A stretch of DNA of 32,444 bases, from NCBI GenBank assembly GCA_947170195.1, contig CAMVSS010000009.1, positions 1 to 32,444 on the forward strand, given 5' to 3'. The notes under the pieces were generated by a model. That model searched no databases, was not told where the DNA came from, and saw only the letters and a list, made by a program, of their open reading frames with translations. Of this stretch, positions 8,117 to 16,164 are shown in pieces. The translations under genes and the position numbers were made by a program. The stretch comes from an uncultured Treponema sp. (GTDB lineage Bacteria > Spirochaetota > Spirochaetia > Treponematales > Treponemataceae). Position 1 is the stretch's first letter. Every line of letters starts with the position of its first letter.

Positions 8117-8820
8117 TGCTTGAAGTAAAAAATCTGGTGGTGAATTACGGAGCAATCCGCGCTCTCAAGGGCATAAATTTTAATGTCGAGAAAGGCGAGA
8201 TCATCTCTCTGATCGGATCGAATGGTGCTGGAAAGACTACGACTCTGCACGCCCTTTCTAACCTTATAAAAAAGACTGATGGTCAGGTTACTTTCAACGG
8301 CGAGGATATCACCGATCTTTCGCCGAATCATATCGTGGAGCGCAGGTTGATTCAGGTGCCGGAAGGCCGCCGCATTTTTGCGAATATGAGCGTAAAAGAA
8401 AATCTTGAGATGGGTGCTTTTTCGCGCTCGGACAAGGCCGGAATCAAGGCTGATATGGAGCATGTCTTTGAGCTGTTCCCTCGCATGAAGGAACGCGTCC
8501 GCCAGCTCGCCGGAACTCTTTCTGGTGGCGAACAGCAGATGCTTGCAATGGGACGTGGGCTTATGTCCAAGCCTGATCTTTTGCTTCTCGATGAGCCGAG
8601 CATGGGTCTTGCCCCGATCCTCGTTGACGAAATCTTCGAGATCATAAAAAAGATAAACTCGGAGGGAACCACAATCCTCCTCGTTGAGCAGAACGCATAC
8701 AAGGCGATGAGCATTGCGAACCGCGTCTACATCCTTGAGACTGGAGAAGTGACCGGAAGCGGCATCGCCCAGGATATGATAAAAGATCCTTCCGTTCAGA
8801 AAGCTTATCTCGGTGGCTAA
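8113..8820 (+). CDS. livF: Branched-chain amino acid ABC transporter ATP-binding protein LivF
   Basis: Second ATPase subunit. The 235-residue protein has Walker A GSNGAGKTT (35-43), signature LSGGEQQ (136-142), Walker B LLLLDEP (156-162) and the LivF-specific LLVEQN, where Gln takes the place of the switch His. GGAGGTG (8101-8107) precedes the start. ATG at 8113 and ATG at 8116 are both possible, and the first gives the usual 4-base overlap with livG. No terminator follows: the next gene begins only 12 bases after the stop, so the transcript probably continues into the sensory genes. Confidence 0.94.
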   Translation: MMLEVKNLVVNYGAIRALKGINFNVEKGEIISLIGSNGAGKTTTLHALSNLIKKTDGQVTFNGEDITDLSPNHIVERRLIQVPEGRRIFANMSVKENLEMGAFSRSDKAGIKADMEHVFELFPRMKERVRQLAGTLSGGEQQMLAMGRGLMSKPDLLLLDEPSMGLAPILVDEIFEIIKKINSEGTTILLVEQNAYKAMSIANRVYILETGEVTGSGIAQDMIKDPSVQKAYLGG

Positions 8821-8831
8821 AAGGCAGTTTT

Positions 8832-9749
8832 GTGAAGAATCGTGCGCCTGCTTTTTTTTCAGCACTGTTTTTCTCTTTTTGCCTTTTTGAGTCGTGCTAT
8901 TTGCCGGGAAGGGAAGTGAAAAAATCTGCTCCCAGAACAAAAACGATGGTTCTCCGGCTCGCCGAGCAGTCGTCGAAAACAAATCCTCAGTCGCGCGCAA
9001 GCGAATATTTTGCTAAGCTCGTGAATGAGGAATCTGACGGAAAAATCAGCATAAAAGTGTATTGTGACGGCTCGCTCGGAAACACTGAGCAGGTGATAGA
9101 GCAGCTTCGTTTTGGCGGAATCGCGCTCGGAAGAATTGGTTTTGCCGAGCTTTCGGAGGCGGTTCCTGCCATAAAGCCTTTCACCGAATCTGTGATAACG
9201 CAGACGTCCACCTGCCATGACAAAATCGTGCAGAATCTTGATTTTATCTCCAACAGCTTCCAGGCCGAAAAACTTTATCCGCTGTCGGTTTTTTATCCAG
9301 ATACCAGGTGTTTTTATACGGATTCCCCGAAGTATTTTTTTTCGTCCGCCATGATCTTTCGGGGGGTAAAAATCGGTACGGTCTCAAGCTCAATCGTTCA
9401 TGACATCCTGAAAAAATACGGGGCGATCCCGGTTGATGTAATTTCGGCTGACAACTATCAGTCCATGCAAAAATCTTACCTTAATGTCGTGGATTCTGAT
9501 TTGTGCGATTTTTTGATGGGCAGCGACTATCGCTTTGCACGCTACGTTATGCTCAGCGACTACATTTCTAATCCGAAAGTGCTCGTCATAAGCAACGAGG
9601 TTTGGAGCCATCTTTCAATCGAGCAGCAGAAAATCATGCGCGAATGTGCCGAAAGAACCGTCGCCTATCAGCAGGCTTTGATGACCAGATTTTATACCGC
9701 CAATCTTCCTGAAGTAAAAAAACAAAAATCCCTTCTTTATTTGGATTAG
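8832..9749 (+). CDS. TRAP (DctP)-like binding lipoprotein, probable sensor component
   Basis: A 305-residue exported protein of the DctP/TRAP solute-binding family. The GTG start at 8832 follows AAGG (8821-8824). A lipoprotein signal ends at LFESC (Cys22). The mature part aligns without gaps to the neighbouring DctP around the domain hinge (FRGVKIGTVSSS here, LKGLKMRTNGMD in DctP). However, the conserved ligand-carboxylate Arg of TRAP binding proteins (Arg177 in the neighbour) is Gly182 here, and the DGQEN motif is not kept (region NVVDSDLC). It is followed 15 bases later by a histidine kinase and then a response regulator, not by permeases. I infer that it is a ligand- or partner-sensing subunit for the kinase and not a transport protein. 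A degenerate transporter component is the alternative. Confidence 0.75.
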   Translation: MKNRAPAFFSALFFSFCLFESCYLPGREVKKSAPRTKTMVLRLAEQSSKTNPQSRASEYFAKLVNEESDGKISIKVYCDGSLGNTEQVIEQLRFGGIALGRIGFAELSEAVPAIKPFTESVITQTSTCHDKIVQNLDFISNSFQAEKLYPLSVFYPDTRCFYTDSPKYFFSSAMIFRGVKIGTVSSSIVHDILKKYGAIPVDVISADNYQSMQKSYLNVVDSDLCDFLMGSDYRFARYVMLSDYISNPKVLVISNEVWSHLSIEQQKIMRECAERTVAYQQALMTRFYTANLPEVKKQKSLLYLD

Positions 9750-9764
9750 TCAGGGGGAGGATGC

Positions 9765-11294
9765 ATGAAGATTCTGCGGACTTTTTTCTTTTCTATCGGA
9801 AGACAGATTTTAGCTCTTCTCGCCCTTCTTCTCATTCTCTTCCTGTGCTTTTTGGCTTTTAACCGCCGGACCCTTTCTTTTTTTATAGACACTTACGAAA
9901 AGCAGACTGTAAGGCTCGATTCGATTCAGACACTCAGAAATCAGTTTTTTGACGGAAATACTTATTTTGCTGATTTTTTGAAGACAGGAAACAGAGCTAG
10001 TCTTGCCGAATTCAACCAGTCTGCGAACAAATCTTTCGATCTGATTTCGGAGATCGTGGAGGAACTGCACACCGACGACGGAGTTTACCTTTTGAGAAGT
10101 ATCGAGACAGGTTTTTCGTTTTATTTTTCGCAGTGCTGCCAGGCTTCTTTTTCGTTCTCAACTAAAAATTATGAAGACTCGTTCGGATATTACGGTCAGT
10201 TTCAGTATGCGCAATCAGTTCTAAACTACCTGCTCAAATATTGCGACGAGCTTCTGGAGATGGTGATTGCCGAAAACAAAATCACCTACGGGAAAATGAC
10301 TCAGAAAGAGCAGGTGCTCAACGTTTACAACGTGGTATTTGTTTCTCTGCTGATATTGTTCTACCTTTCTTTCCTTCTATATATATCAAAGAAGCTGACG
10401 TCTCCGCTTTCTCAGCTCGTCAGGTTCTCAAATTATGTCGCGGACGGAGATTTTTCCCACCGGATCCCTGAGTACAAGACGGCGAATTCTGTCGGCGTTC
10501 TGATCCATGCGTTTAACAAGATGTGCACCGATTTGCAGCGTATGATGGATTCCCTCAAGGAGACTGTAAAAACGGAAGAAAAACTTTTGAGGGAGCAGCG
10601 AAAAAATCTTGAGTACAAGGAGCTTTTGAATCAGGCGAATTTTCTGGCGCTTCAGAGTCAGACGAACCCGCACTTTCTTTTCAATACGCTCAACTCAATC
10701 TCTCGTACGATAACGCTTGGAAAAAGCGAGCAGTCCCTTGAGATGATTGATTGTCTTTCCGACCTGTTGCGGTACAGCCTTTCGGAAGCCGAGATTCCTG
10801 TCGAGCTGGAGAGCGAGCTTAACGTTTCTGAGGAATACATACACATCCAGCAGCTGAGGTTTGGCGAGAGAATCAAATACGTCGAGAAAGTCGAAGAGTC
10901 GCTCAGAACGGAAGTCCGGCTTCCAAAATTTACGCTTCAGCCTCTTATCGAAAACGCTATAATTCACGGACTTGAGCCGAAAGAGGGCGGGGGAATGGTC
11001 GTCCTGAGCGCAAAAAGGCGCGGAAAATATGCGGTCATCAGGATTTTTGACAACGGAAATGGAATTCCGAAATCAGTGCTTGAGCAAATCGCTGGCAAAA
11101 AATATGAATCAAAAAAGGGAAGGATCGGCGTGCTGAACACACAAAAGCGTCTTGAGCTGCACGAGAAATCTTCCAAAAAAGTTTTTTCAATCATCAGCCG
11201 TGAGGGTAAATGGACAAGGATTTCAATCAGGCTTAAAATAAAGAGCGTCTCAAAAGACAGAGGAAAAAATGTACAGACTCCTGTTGGTAGATGA
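9765..11294 (+). CDS. Sensor histidine kinase, YesM/LytS type with HAMP domain
   Basis: Membrane kinase of a two-component system. A GGGGGAGG box (9753-9760) precedes the ATG. The 509 residues comprise a first membrane span (about 13-32), an extracytoplasmic helical domain (about 35-185) with no recognised ligand domain, a second span (about 187-207), HAMP (about 208-262) and a coiled linker. The His_kinase domain follows, with phosphoacceptor His303 in QSQTNPHFLFNTLNSIS. The HATPase domain has N-box LIENAIIHG (394-402), DNGNG (429-433) and GRIGVLN (452-458). All catalytic motifs are intact. The helical sensor domain looks suited to reading a protein partner such as the lipoprotein encoded just upstream. 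The 3' end overlaps the response-regulator gene by 26 bases. Confidence 0.9.
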   Translation: MKILRTFFFSIGRQILALLALLLILFLCFLAFNRRTLSFFIDTYEKQTVRLDSIQTLRNQFFDGNTYFADFLKTGNRASLAEFNQSANKSFDLISEIVEELHTDDGVYLLRSIETGFSFYFSQCCQASFSFSTKNYEDSFGYYGQFQYAQSVLNYLLKYCDELLEMVIAENKITYGKMTQKEQVLNVYNVVFVSLLILFYLSFLLYISKKLTSPLSQLVRFSNYVADGDFSHRIPEYKTANSVGVLIHAFNKMCTDLQRMMDSLKETVKTEEKLLREQRKNLEYKELLNQANFLALQSQTNPHFLFNTLNSISRTITLGKSEQSLEMIDCLSDLLRYSLSEAEIPVELESELNVSEEYIHIQQLRFGERIKYVEKVEESLRTEVRLPKFTLQPLIENAIIHGLEPKEGGGMVVLSAKRRGKYAVIRIFDNGNGIPKSVLEQIAGKKYESKKGRIGVLNTQKRLELHEKSSKKVFSIISREGKWTRISIRLKIKSVSKDRGKNVQTPVGR

Positions 11295-12024
11295 TGAAAA
11301 GCTGGAGAGAGATGCGCTTTCTCTTTTTGTAAAAAAGTCCTTCCTGAACGGCAAGATTTCTCAGATAGAAGAATGCGCGTCCGGCTCGGAGCTTATAAAG
11401 AAGGTCCCTGATTTTAATCCTGACATAATCGTGCTGGACATAAACATGCCTGCCCTCAACGGCCTTGATGCGCTCAAAAAACTGAGGGAGATTGGTTGCG
11501 GTGCCGTGGTCATAATCTCGTCGGCATACAATCAGTTTGATTATGCTGTCACGGCGATGCAGCTCGGCGTAATCAATTTTCTGGTAAAGCCTGTAAAAGA
11601 GACGGTTTTTATCGATGCGCTTGCCCAGGGTGTTTCCATGCTCGAAAAATCAGATGGAAAAACTCATAAGGAAGATTCTTCGGAAGCTGTGGCAGATGCT
11701 AAAAAAATGCCAGAGAGCATGCAGAAAGTTTGCCGCTATATCGAAGAAAATTATCAGAAGCAGATTCAGCTCGATGATATCGCTGATTACTGCGGATACA
11801 GCCGCTATCACTTGTCGCACATGTTCCGGGATGTGTCCGGCTTTACGGTTTTCAGCTATCTCCTCGAAGTCAGAATGAAAAAAGCGAAGGAGCTGCTTAA
11901 GACCACGAACCTGAGCATAAAAGAAATCAGCGCGGAAATCGGTTTTACAGACCAGAACTATTTTTCGAACGTCTTCAAGAAGCAGACGGGGCTTTCCCCG
12001 ATGGATTTTCGCAATAATTTCTAG
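11269..12024 (+). CDS. Response regulator, REC plus AraC-type DNA-binding domain
   Basis: Cognate transcription factor of the upstream kinase. The 251-residue protein has a receiver domain with acidic pocket Asp8/Asp9, phosphoacceptor Asp57 (VLDINMP) and Lys107 (LVKPV). After a charged linker (about 125-145) comes an AraC/XylS domain with two helix-turn-helix units: LDDIADYCGYSRYHLSHMFRD, then IKEISAEIGFTDQNYFSNVFK. It ends with the family tail TGLSPMDFRNNF. The start at 11269 lies inside the kinase gene with AGAGGA just upstream. YesN-type regulators usually control an adjacent transporter, here most simply the TRAP genes starting 110 bases downstream. Confidence 0.92.
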   Translation: MYRLLLVDDEKLERDALSLFVKKSFLNGKISQIEECASGSELIKKVPDFNPDIIVLDINMPALNGLDALKKLREIGCGAVVIISSAYNQFDYAVTAMQLGVINFLVKPVKETVFIDALAQGVSMLEKSDGKTHKEDSSEAVADAKKMPESMQKVCRYIEENYQKQIQLDDIADYCGYSRYHLSHMFRDVSGFTVFSYLLEVRMKKAKELLKTTNLSIKEISAEIGFTDQNYFSNVFKKQTGLSPMDFRNNF

Positions 12025-12133
12025 AAACTCAACAATTTCCTATAGTGTGAGATTCAAATTCCGCCCTTAGAATTAAAATGCGTTGAAAAATTATCCGAAA
12101 GTTTTATTCGGCTTAATTCAAAAAGGAGGAATT

Positions 12134-13153
12134 ATGAAAAGAATTATCAGCGCAGCCCTGGCAATAAGCTGCATTTTTATGATTGCCGGCTGCAACAAAA
12201 AGGACGCTTCAACAGCATCTGAGGCTGCTAAAAAGGTGTACACGATGCAGATCGGTCACGCCCAGCCAATCGACAACCCTCGTCACGTTTCTCTTGAGAC
12301 TTTCAAGAAGATTGTAGAAGAAAAAACCAATGGCGGCATCAAGGTAGAGATCTATCCTGCCGGCCAGCTTGGTACAGAAAAGGAAATGCTTGAGCAGACT
12401 TGTTCCGGCGTTATTCAGGGATTCCGCGGTGGTCAGTTTGACTTCCTGCCGAAACTTTTGATTTTCTCTCTCCCGTTCCTTACGGAGAATTCTGATGAAA
12501 TCACCCGCCTCATGAGCTCGGATTTTGCAAAAGAGGTTTGTAAGGATTCTCAGAAAGACGGAGCTATCATCCTCGGTCTCGGCGATGCGGGCGGCTACCG
12601 TCAGTTCTCTAACGGAAAACACCCGATTACAAAACCGGATGATCTCAAAGGTCTCAAAATGCGAACTAACGGCATGGACACAATCGACAAGACATTCAAG
12701 GCTCTCGGTGCAAGCACTGTTTCTGTTCCGTATAATGACCTTTACATGGCTCTCAAAACTGGCGTTGCTGACGGTCAGGAAAATCCGTGGGTAAACGTAA
12801 CTGGAATGAAATTCTACGAGGTTCAGAAATACTTCACGGATATCCGCTATCAGTTCCATCCGGATCCATTCTATGTAAACGTCGAGTGGTTCAACTCGCT
12901 TCCGGCTGAATATCAGCAGGTTATCCGCGATGCTACTGACGAGATGTTCAAAGTAAACAATCAGAAGATTGCCGACATGCAGAACGACGCTCTTGAGACA
13001 ATCAAGAAGAATGCCGAGGTTTACACCCTTACACCGGCTGAGCGCGAAGCATTCAAACAGGCAACGGAAGTCGTCTATGATCAGTACCTCAAGGAAGGTC
13101 GCCTCACACAGGCTGAGCTCGACACGATGCGTGCTATCGTAGCCGGAAAATAA
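12134..13153 (+). CDS. dctP: TRAP transporter substrate-binding lipoprotein DctP
   Basis: Captures an organic acid or related anion for the DctQM permease. The ATG at 12134 is chosen over the in-frame TTG at 12083, because AAGGAGG (12123-12129) precedes it and the product then begins with a lipoprotein signal (IAGC, Cys20). The 339-residue protein has family motifs intact: LKGLKMRTNG with the carboxylate-binding Arg177, and VADGQENPW (211-219). Length is normal. It is followed by a strong hairpin and then dctQ and dctM. The leader (12025-12133) has a short inverted repeat CCGAA/TTCGG (12095-12111) but no convincing promoter that I can name. Confidence 0.93.
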   Translation: MKRIISAALAISCIFMIAGCNKKDASTASEAAKKVYTMQIGHAQPIDNPRHVSLETFKKIVEEKTNGGIKVEIYPAGQLGTEKEMLEQTCSGVIQGFRGGQFDFLPKLLIFSLPFLTENSDEITRLMSSDFAKEVCKDSQKDGAIILGLGDAGGYRQFSNGKHPITKPDDLKGLKMRTNGMDTIDKTFKALGASTVSVPYNDLYMALKTGVADGQENPWVNVTGMKFYEVQKYFTDIRYQFHPDPFYVNVEWFNSLPAEYQQVIRDATDEMFKVNNQKIADMQNDALETIKKNAEVYTLTPAEREAFKQATEVVYDQYLKEGRLTQAELDTMRAIVAGK

Positions 13154-13176
13154 CATCCCGCGTTTCTCAGATTCAT

Positions 13177-13220
13177 TCGGCAGCATATTCAGCAAAAAGA
13201 GCATGCTGCCGATTTTTTTT
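13177..13220 (+). terminator. Intra-operon terminator/attenuator between dctP and dctQ
   Basis: TCGGCAGCAT (13177-13186) pairs perfectly with ATGCTGCCGA (13203-13212) around a 16-base loop and is followed by eight T. It should stop most transcripts after dctP and leave a fraction to read into dctQM, matching the layout between livK and livH. Confidence 0.85.
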
Positions 13221-13244
13221 GATGACGAAATAGGTGAGGTAAAA

Positions 13245-13754
13245 ATGAACGGTTTAAAAAAAGCAGGCTCAATCCTGTACAAGATATATCTTTCGATAGG
13301 TATCGCTTCCATTGCCGTTATGACATGCTGTGTTATTTTTGCGGTAATTGCGCGATATTGCTTTGGATTTTCGCACAAATCCCTTGAGGAATTCATCACG
13401 ACGGTCTTTGCGTTCAGCACGTTCTGGGGAATCGGAATCTGTTTTATCGAGAACGAGCATGTCACCATCAATTCAATCTTTGATATGTTCCCTAGGAAGT
13501 TTCAGATTTGTGCAAGTTTCTTCAATTATATCGTGACGCTCTGTGTTCTTTTTGTGATGATGAAATTCGGTGCGCACTATGCACTTAAATTTGGTTCTCA
13601 GATTTCATCGGGAATGGAAATCCCTTACATCTATATGTACGGAATCATTCCGGTCGGATGTTTCCTCGGAATTATCTGCGTGCTGATAAAACTTATAGGC
13701 TTTGTGGAATCTTTGTTCTGCCCGGCAGAAAATCCTGCCGTTAAGGAGGCGTAA
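13245..13754 (+). CDS. dctQ: TRAP transporter small permease subunit DctQ
   Basis: Small membrane subunit that joins DctM to form the importer. The ATG at 13245 is preferred to an in-frame TTG at 13203, which lies in the terminator stem; AGGTGAGG (13232-13239) precedes the chosen start. The 169-residue product has four membrane spans (about 12-36, 48-66, 86-108 and 124-148), with the DctQ-typical ARYCFGFSHKSLEEF after span 1 and FWGIGICFIENEHVTI between spans 2 and 3. It ends 2 bases before the dctM start codon. Confidence 0.9.
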   Translation: MNGLKKAGSILYKIYLSIGIASIAVMTCCVIFAVIARYCFGFSHKSLEEFITTVFAFSTFWGIGICFIENEHVTINSIFDMFPRKFQICASFFNYIVTLCVLFVMMKFGAHYALKFGSQISSGMEIPYIYMYGIIPVGCFLGIICVLIKLIGFVESLFCPAENPAVKEA

Positions 13755-13756
13755 TC

Positions 13757-14992
13757 ATGGCAATGGTAATTCTTCTTTTGTTTCTTGTTGTTTTTGCTGT
13801 ATTGGGAACGCCTCTTGCTTTCTCCATCGGTGCTTCATGTCTTTCTTATATTCAGATTTATGCTCCTAATTTCATGCAGATGCTGCCGCTGTTCATGCTC
13901 GCCGGTGAGCTGATGAACCGGGGCGGTATTACCCAGCGAATCGTTGATTTCAGCATGTATCTTGTCCGACCTATTCGCGGCGGACTTGGTGAGGTCAATG
14001 TAATCGGAAGCATGATTTTTGGCGGAATCTCAGGCTCGTCTGTTGCTGACACGTCTGCTTTGGGATCAATACTGATTCCTGCGATGGAAAAAGAGGGCTA
14101 TCCGTCCAATTTCTCTGCCGGTGTAACGGTCGCGTCATCAACAATGGGAATGATTATTCCTCCGAGCGTACCTATGATCGTCTACGCTATGGTTTCCGGG
14201 GAATCAGTCGGAAAACTCTTTATCGCGGCTCTTATTCCAGGAATTTTGATCGGTTTTTCCCAGCTCCTGATTGTATTCATCATCTCAAGAAAAAAAGGCT
14301 ATCATCCTGAAAAAACTGAGTTTGATGCAAAACATTTTGTCCACACTATGCTGTACGGACTTCCTGCGGTATTGATGCCTGTCGTAATCGTCGGATTTGT
14401 AAGCTTTGGTGTTTGCACTGCAAGCGAATCTGCCGGAATTGCCGTTTTGTATGCAATCTTGATCGGATTTTTCTTCTATCGCGAGCTGACACTGAAAGAT
14501 GTTTTGGACAGCCTCAAGCGAACGCTGATTTCTTCCAGCTCGATTATGATTATCATCGGATTTACCACAATCTTCACATGGCTTCTGACGATGGCGAATG
14601 TTCCTGCTACAATCGCAAACTTCTTCCTCGCGCTGAATCTTCCGCGGGCCGGATATGCGCTTTTGTTCGATGTGATCATTCTTTTCATCGGTACTTTCAT
14701 CGATGTATCACCTGCAATTCTGCTCCTCTCACCGATTTTGCTTCCTGTAATGAAGAGCGTCGGAATCACAGGGCTTCAGTTTGGTGCGATGATGATTACA
14801 GGTCTTGCCATCGGACTCGTAACACCTCCTGTCGGAATGTGTCTGAACGCTTGTACAAAAATCAACAAGATGCCGATCATTGACATCTTCAAGGGTGCGC
14901 TTCCGTTCATAGTCTGCAACCTGATCGTTCTGATTTCAATCAGCGTGTTCCCGGTTCTTACGACATGGCTTCCTCAGTTCATTTCGTACTGA
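13757..14992 (+). CDS. dctM: TRAP transporter large permease subunit DctM
   Basis: Main transport subunit, using an ion gradient (normally Na+) to import the DctP-bound solute. AAGGAGG (13743-13749) precedes the ATG. The 411 residues form about 11-12 membrane segments with family signatures: PLFMLAGELMNRGGI, IFGGISGSSVADTSALGSI, the ASSTMGMIIPPSVPMIVYA loop, and GLAIGLVTPPVGMCLN near the C-terminus. Length is slightly below the usual 425. It is the last gene of the cluster and is followed by a terminator. Confidence 0.94.
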   Translation: MAMVILLLFLVVFAVLGTPLAFSIGASCLSYIQIYAPNFMQMLPLFMLAGELMNRGGITQRIVDFSMYLVRPIRGGLGEVNVIGSMIFGGISGSSVADTSALGSILIPAMEKEGYPSNFSAGVTVASSTMGMIIPPSVPMIVYAMVSGESVGKLFIAALIPGILIGFSQLLIVFIISRKKGYHPEKTEFDAKHFVHTMLYGLPAVLMPVVIVGFVSFGVCTASESAGIAVLYAILIGFFFYRELTLKDVLDSLKRTLISSSSIMIIIGFTTIFTWLLTMANVPATIANFFLALNLPRAGYALLFDVIILFIGTFIDVSPAILLLSPILLPVMKSVGITGLQFGAMMITGLAIGLVTPPVGMCLNACTKINKMPIIDIFKGALPFIVCNLIVLISISVFPVLTTWLPQFISY

Positions 14993-15058
14993 TTTGAGAA
15001 TCGATTTGGGCGACCCTTAAACAATATGTCCTGATGTGATATAGTTTTATAAAATGAG

Positions 15059-15101
15059 GCGGAGAAAATAGTGCACCTAGCCCGTTTTCTCCGCTTTTTT
15101 T
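15059..15101 (+). terminator. Rho-independent terminator after dctM
   Basis: GCGGAGAAAA (15059-15068) pairs perfectly with TTTTCTCCGC (15085-15094), followed by TTTTTTT. A clear end to the TRAP transcript. Confidence 0.88.
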
Positions 15102-15108
15102 ATCACAA

Positions 15109-15144
15109 GGGAATCTCTGGAAGCTTAACTTTTTAGAGATGCCC
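15109..15144. repeat. Hairpin element, copy A (upstream of the zinc peptidase)
   Basis: GGGAATCTCTGGAA (15109-15122) pairs with TTTTAGAGATGCCC (15131-15144) with one mismatch and two G-T pairs. No T-run follows. Its arms resemble those of the element at 15999-16040 on the other side of the gene, so this looks like a small repeated palindromic unit. Confidence 0.5.
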
Positions 15145-15167
15145 ATAATTTATGACAGAGGTGCGCG

Positions 15168-15905
15168 ATGTATTTTGGTGGCTATGGTCTCGACATGACT
15201 TATATGATTTTTGTTCTTCCGGCAGTGTTGCTGAGCATTTGGGCTTCTGCAAGCGTAAAATCACGATTTTCCCAGTATGACAAAGTGATGTGCAAAAAAG
15301 GTCTGACCGGTGCTCAGGCCGCTGCTATTTTGCTTCGCGCAAACGGCATAACTGACGTAAAAATAGTCAGAATCAGGGGGCATTTGACCGACAATTACAA
15401 TCCTGTGAACAGAACCCTGAGCTTGAGCGAAGCGACGTATGCAAGCTCGTCTATCGCCGCTGTTGGTGTGGCCGCACATGAGACGGGACATGCTATCCAG
15501 CACAACAAAAACTATTTTCCGCTGGTTTTCCGCCGGACGCTGGTTCCGGTTGCAAATATCGGTTCCCGATTCGGACCTCTTCTCGCCATCCTTGGAATCG
15601 GATTCGGTTTTTCGAACTACGCCGAGCAGTATCTTCCTGTCTGTCAGCTTATCACAAACTTGGGGCTGCTTTTGTTCGCAATGTCCGTTCTGTTCTATCT
15701 CGTTACGCTTCCTGTTGAATTCGACGCGTCGTTCCGTGCAATAAAAATCCTGAAAGGTGCCGGTGTCCTCGTGGATAAAAACGAAGTTCGCGGTGTCGAA
15801 AAAGTTCTTTGGGCTGCGGCAATGACATACGTCGCGTCTGCCCTTACGGCTGTCGGTTCTTTTATCCGTCTCTTGCTCCTGACAAACAGCCGCCGAAGAC
15901 GATAG
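15168..15905 (+). CDS. Membrane zinc metallopeptidase, YugP family
   Basis: Integral membrane protein of the neutral zinc metallopeptidase family (PF04298, YugP-like). The 245 residues include an N-terminal membrane span (about 10-27), a cytosolic or membrane-adjacent region, the zinc site HETGH (His104-His108) inside VGVAAHETGHAIQH, and two to three further spans (about 130-150, 156-178 and 215-236). NRTLSLSE and PVEFDASFRA are also conserved in the family. AGAGGTG lies a few bases upstream of the ATG at 15168. It is monocistronic. Its substrate is unknown; the family is usually proposed to act in membrane protein quality control. Confidence 0.88.
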   Translation: MYFGGYGLDMTYMIFVLPAVLLSIWASASVKSRFSQYDKVMCKKGLTGAQAAAILLRANGITDVKIVRIRGHLTDNYNPVNRTLSLSEATYASSSIAAVGVAAHETGHAIQHNKNYFPLVFRRTLVPVANIGSRFGPLLAILGIGFGFSNYAEQYLPVCQLITNLGLLLFAMSVLFYLVTLPVEFDASFRAIKILKGAGVLVDKNEVRGVEKVLWAAAMTYVASALTAVGSFIRLLLLTNSRRRR

Positions 15906-15998
15906 GTATGTGGACGCCCGCAGTGGGATGTTTCGGAGGAATAAAAAATGATAAGGAAAAATATAATACAAAAAAAACTGTGCCGTGTTATGGAAATC

Positions 15999-16040
15999 GG
16001 CATCTCTAGAAAGTCGCTTTAACGAATTCCTGGAGATGCC
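15999..16040. repeat. Hairpin element, copy B (downstream of the zinc peptidase)
   Basis: GGCATCTC (15999-16006) pairs perfectly with GAGATGCC (16033-16040), and pairing continues through TAG-AA with one wobble and one mismatch to a stem of about 14. No T-run follows. The left arm ATCTCTaGAA and right arm gAGATGCC match copy A at 15109-15144. The remaining bases of the 15906-16215 gap are A+T-rich with no open frame of note. Confidence 0.5.
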
Positions 16041-16155
16041 ATATATTTGATAAAATAAGGCATGACATGAGGTTCGAAAATATCTGAGGCTGTTTTATCA
16101 CTGCTGGCGATTTTTGAAACTTGTTAAAGCTATCGATTTTTATTAAATAGTATTC

Positions 16156-16161
16156 TATAAT
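16156..16161 (+). promoter_or_regulatory. Possible -10 box before the solute-binding lipoprotein gene
   Basis: A perfect TATAAT with no good -35 partner at 16-18 bases. The predicted start (about 16168) would fall in the hairpin 16165-16193, so either the promoter is not used or the hairpin serves upstream transcripts. Confidence 0.3.
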
Positions 16162-16164
16162 ATA

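Noticed and set aside
8056-9000. Minus-strand frame of 314 codons
   Set aside because: Antisense to livF and the start of the sensor lipoprotein; no start signal and no recognisable motif.
12209-13471. Long minus-strand frame of 420 codons
   Set aside because: It is antisense to dctP and dctQ, which have complete family motifs; low-complexity composition and no family signal. A codon-bias shadow.
15026-15101. Promoter-like TATAGT followed by a terminator, as in a riboswitch leader for the zinc peptidase gene
   Set aside because: The hairpin fits the end of the dctM transcript, there is no conserved aptamer-like core, and the -35 match is poor.
240-16012. Shared TCTAGAAA motif near 248, 12018 and 16005
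   Set aside because: Too short and partly palindromic by itself; flanks do not align at the first two places, so chance is the simpler explanation.
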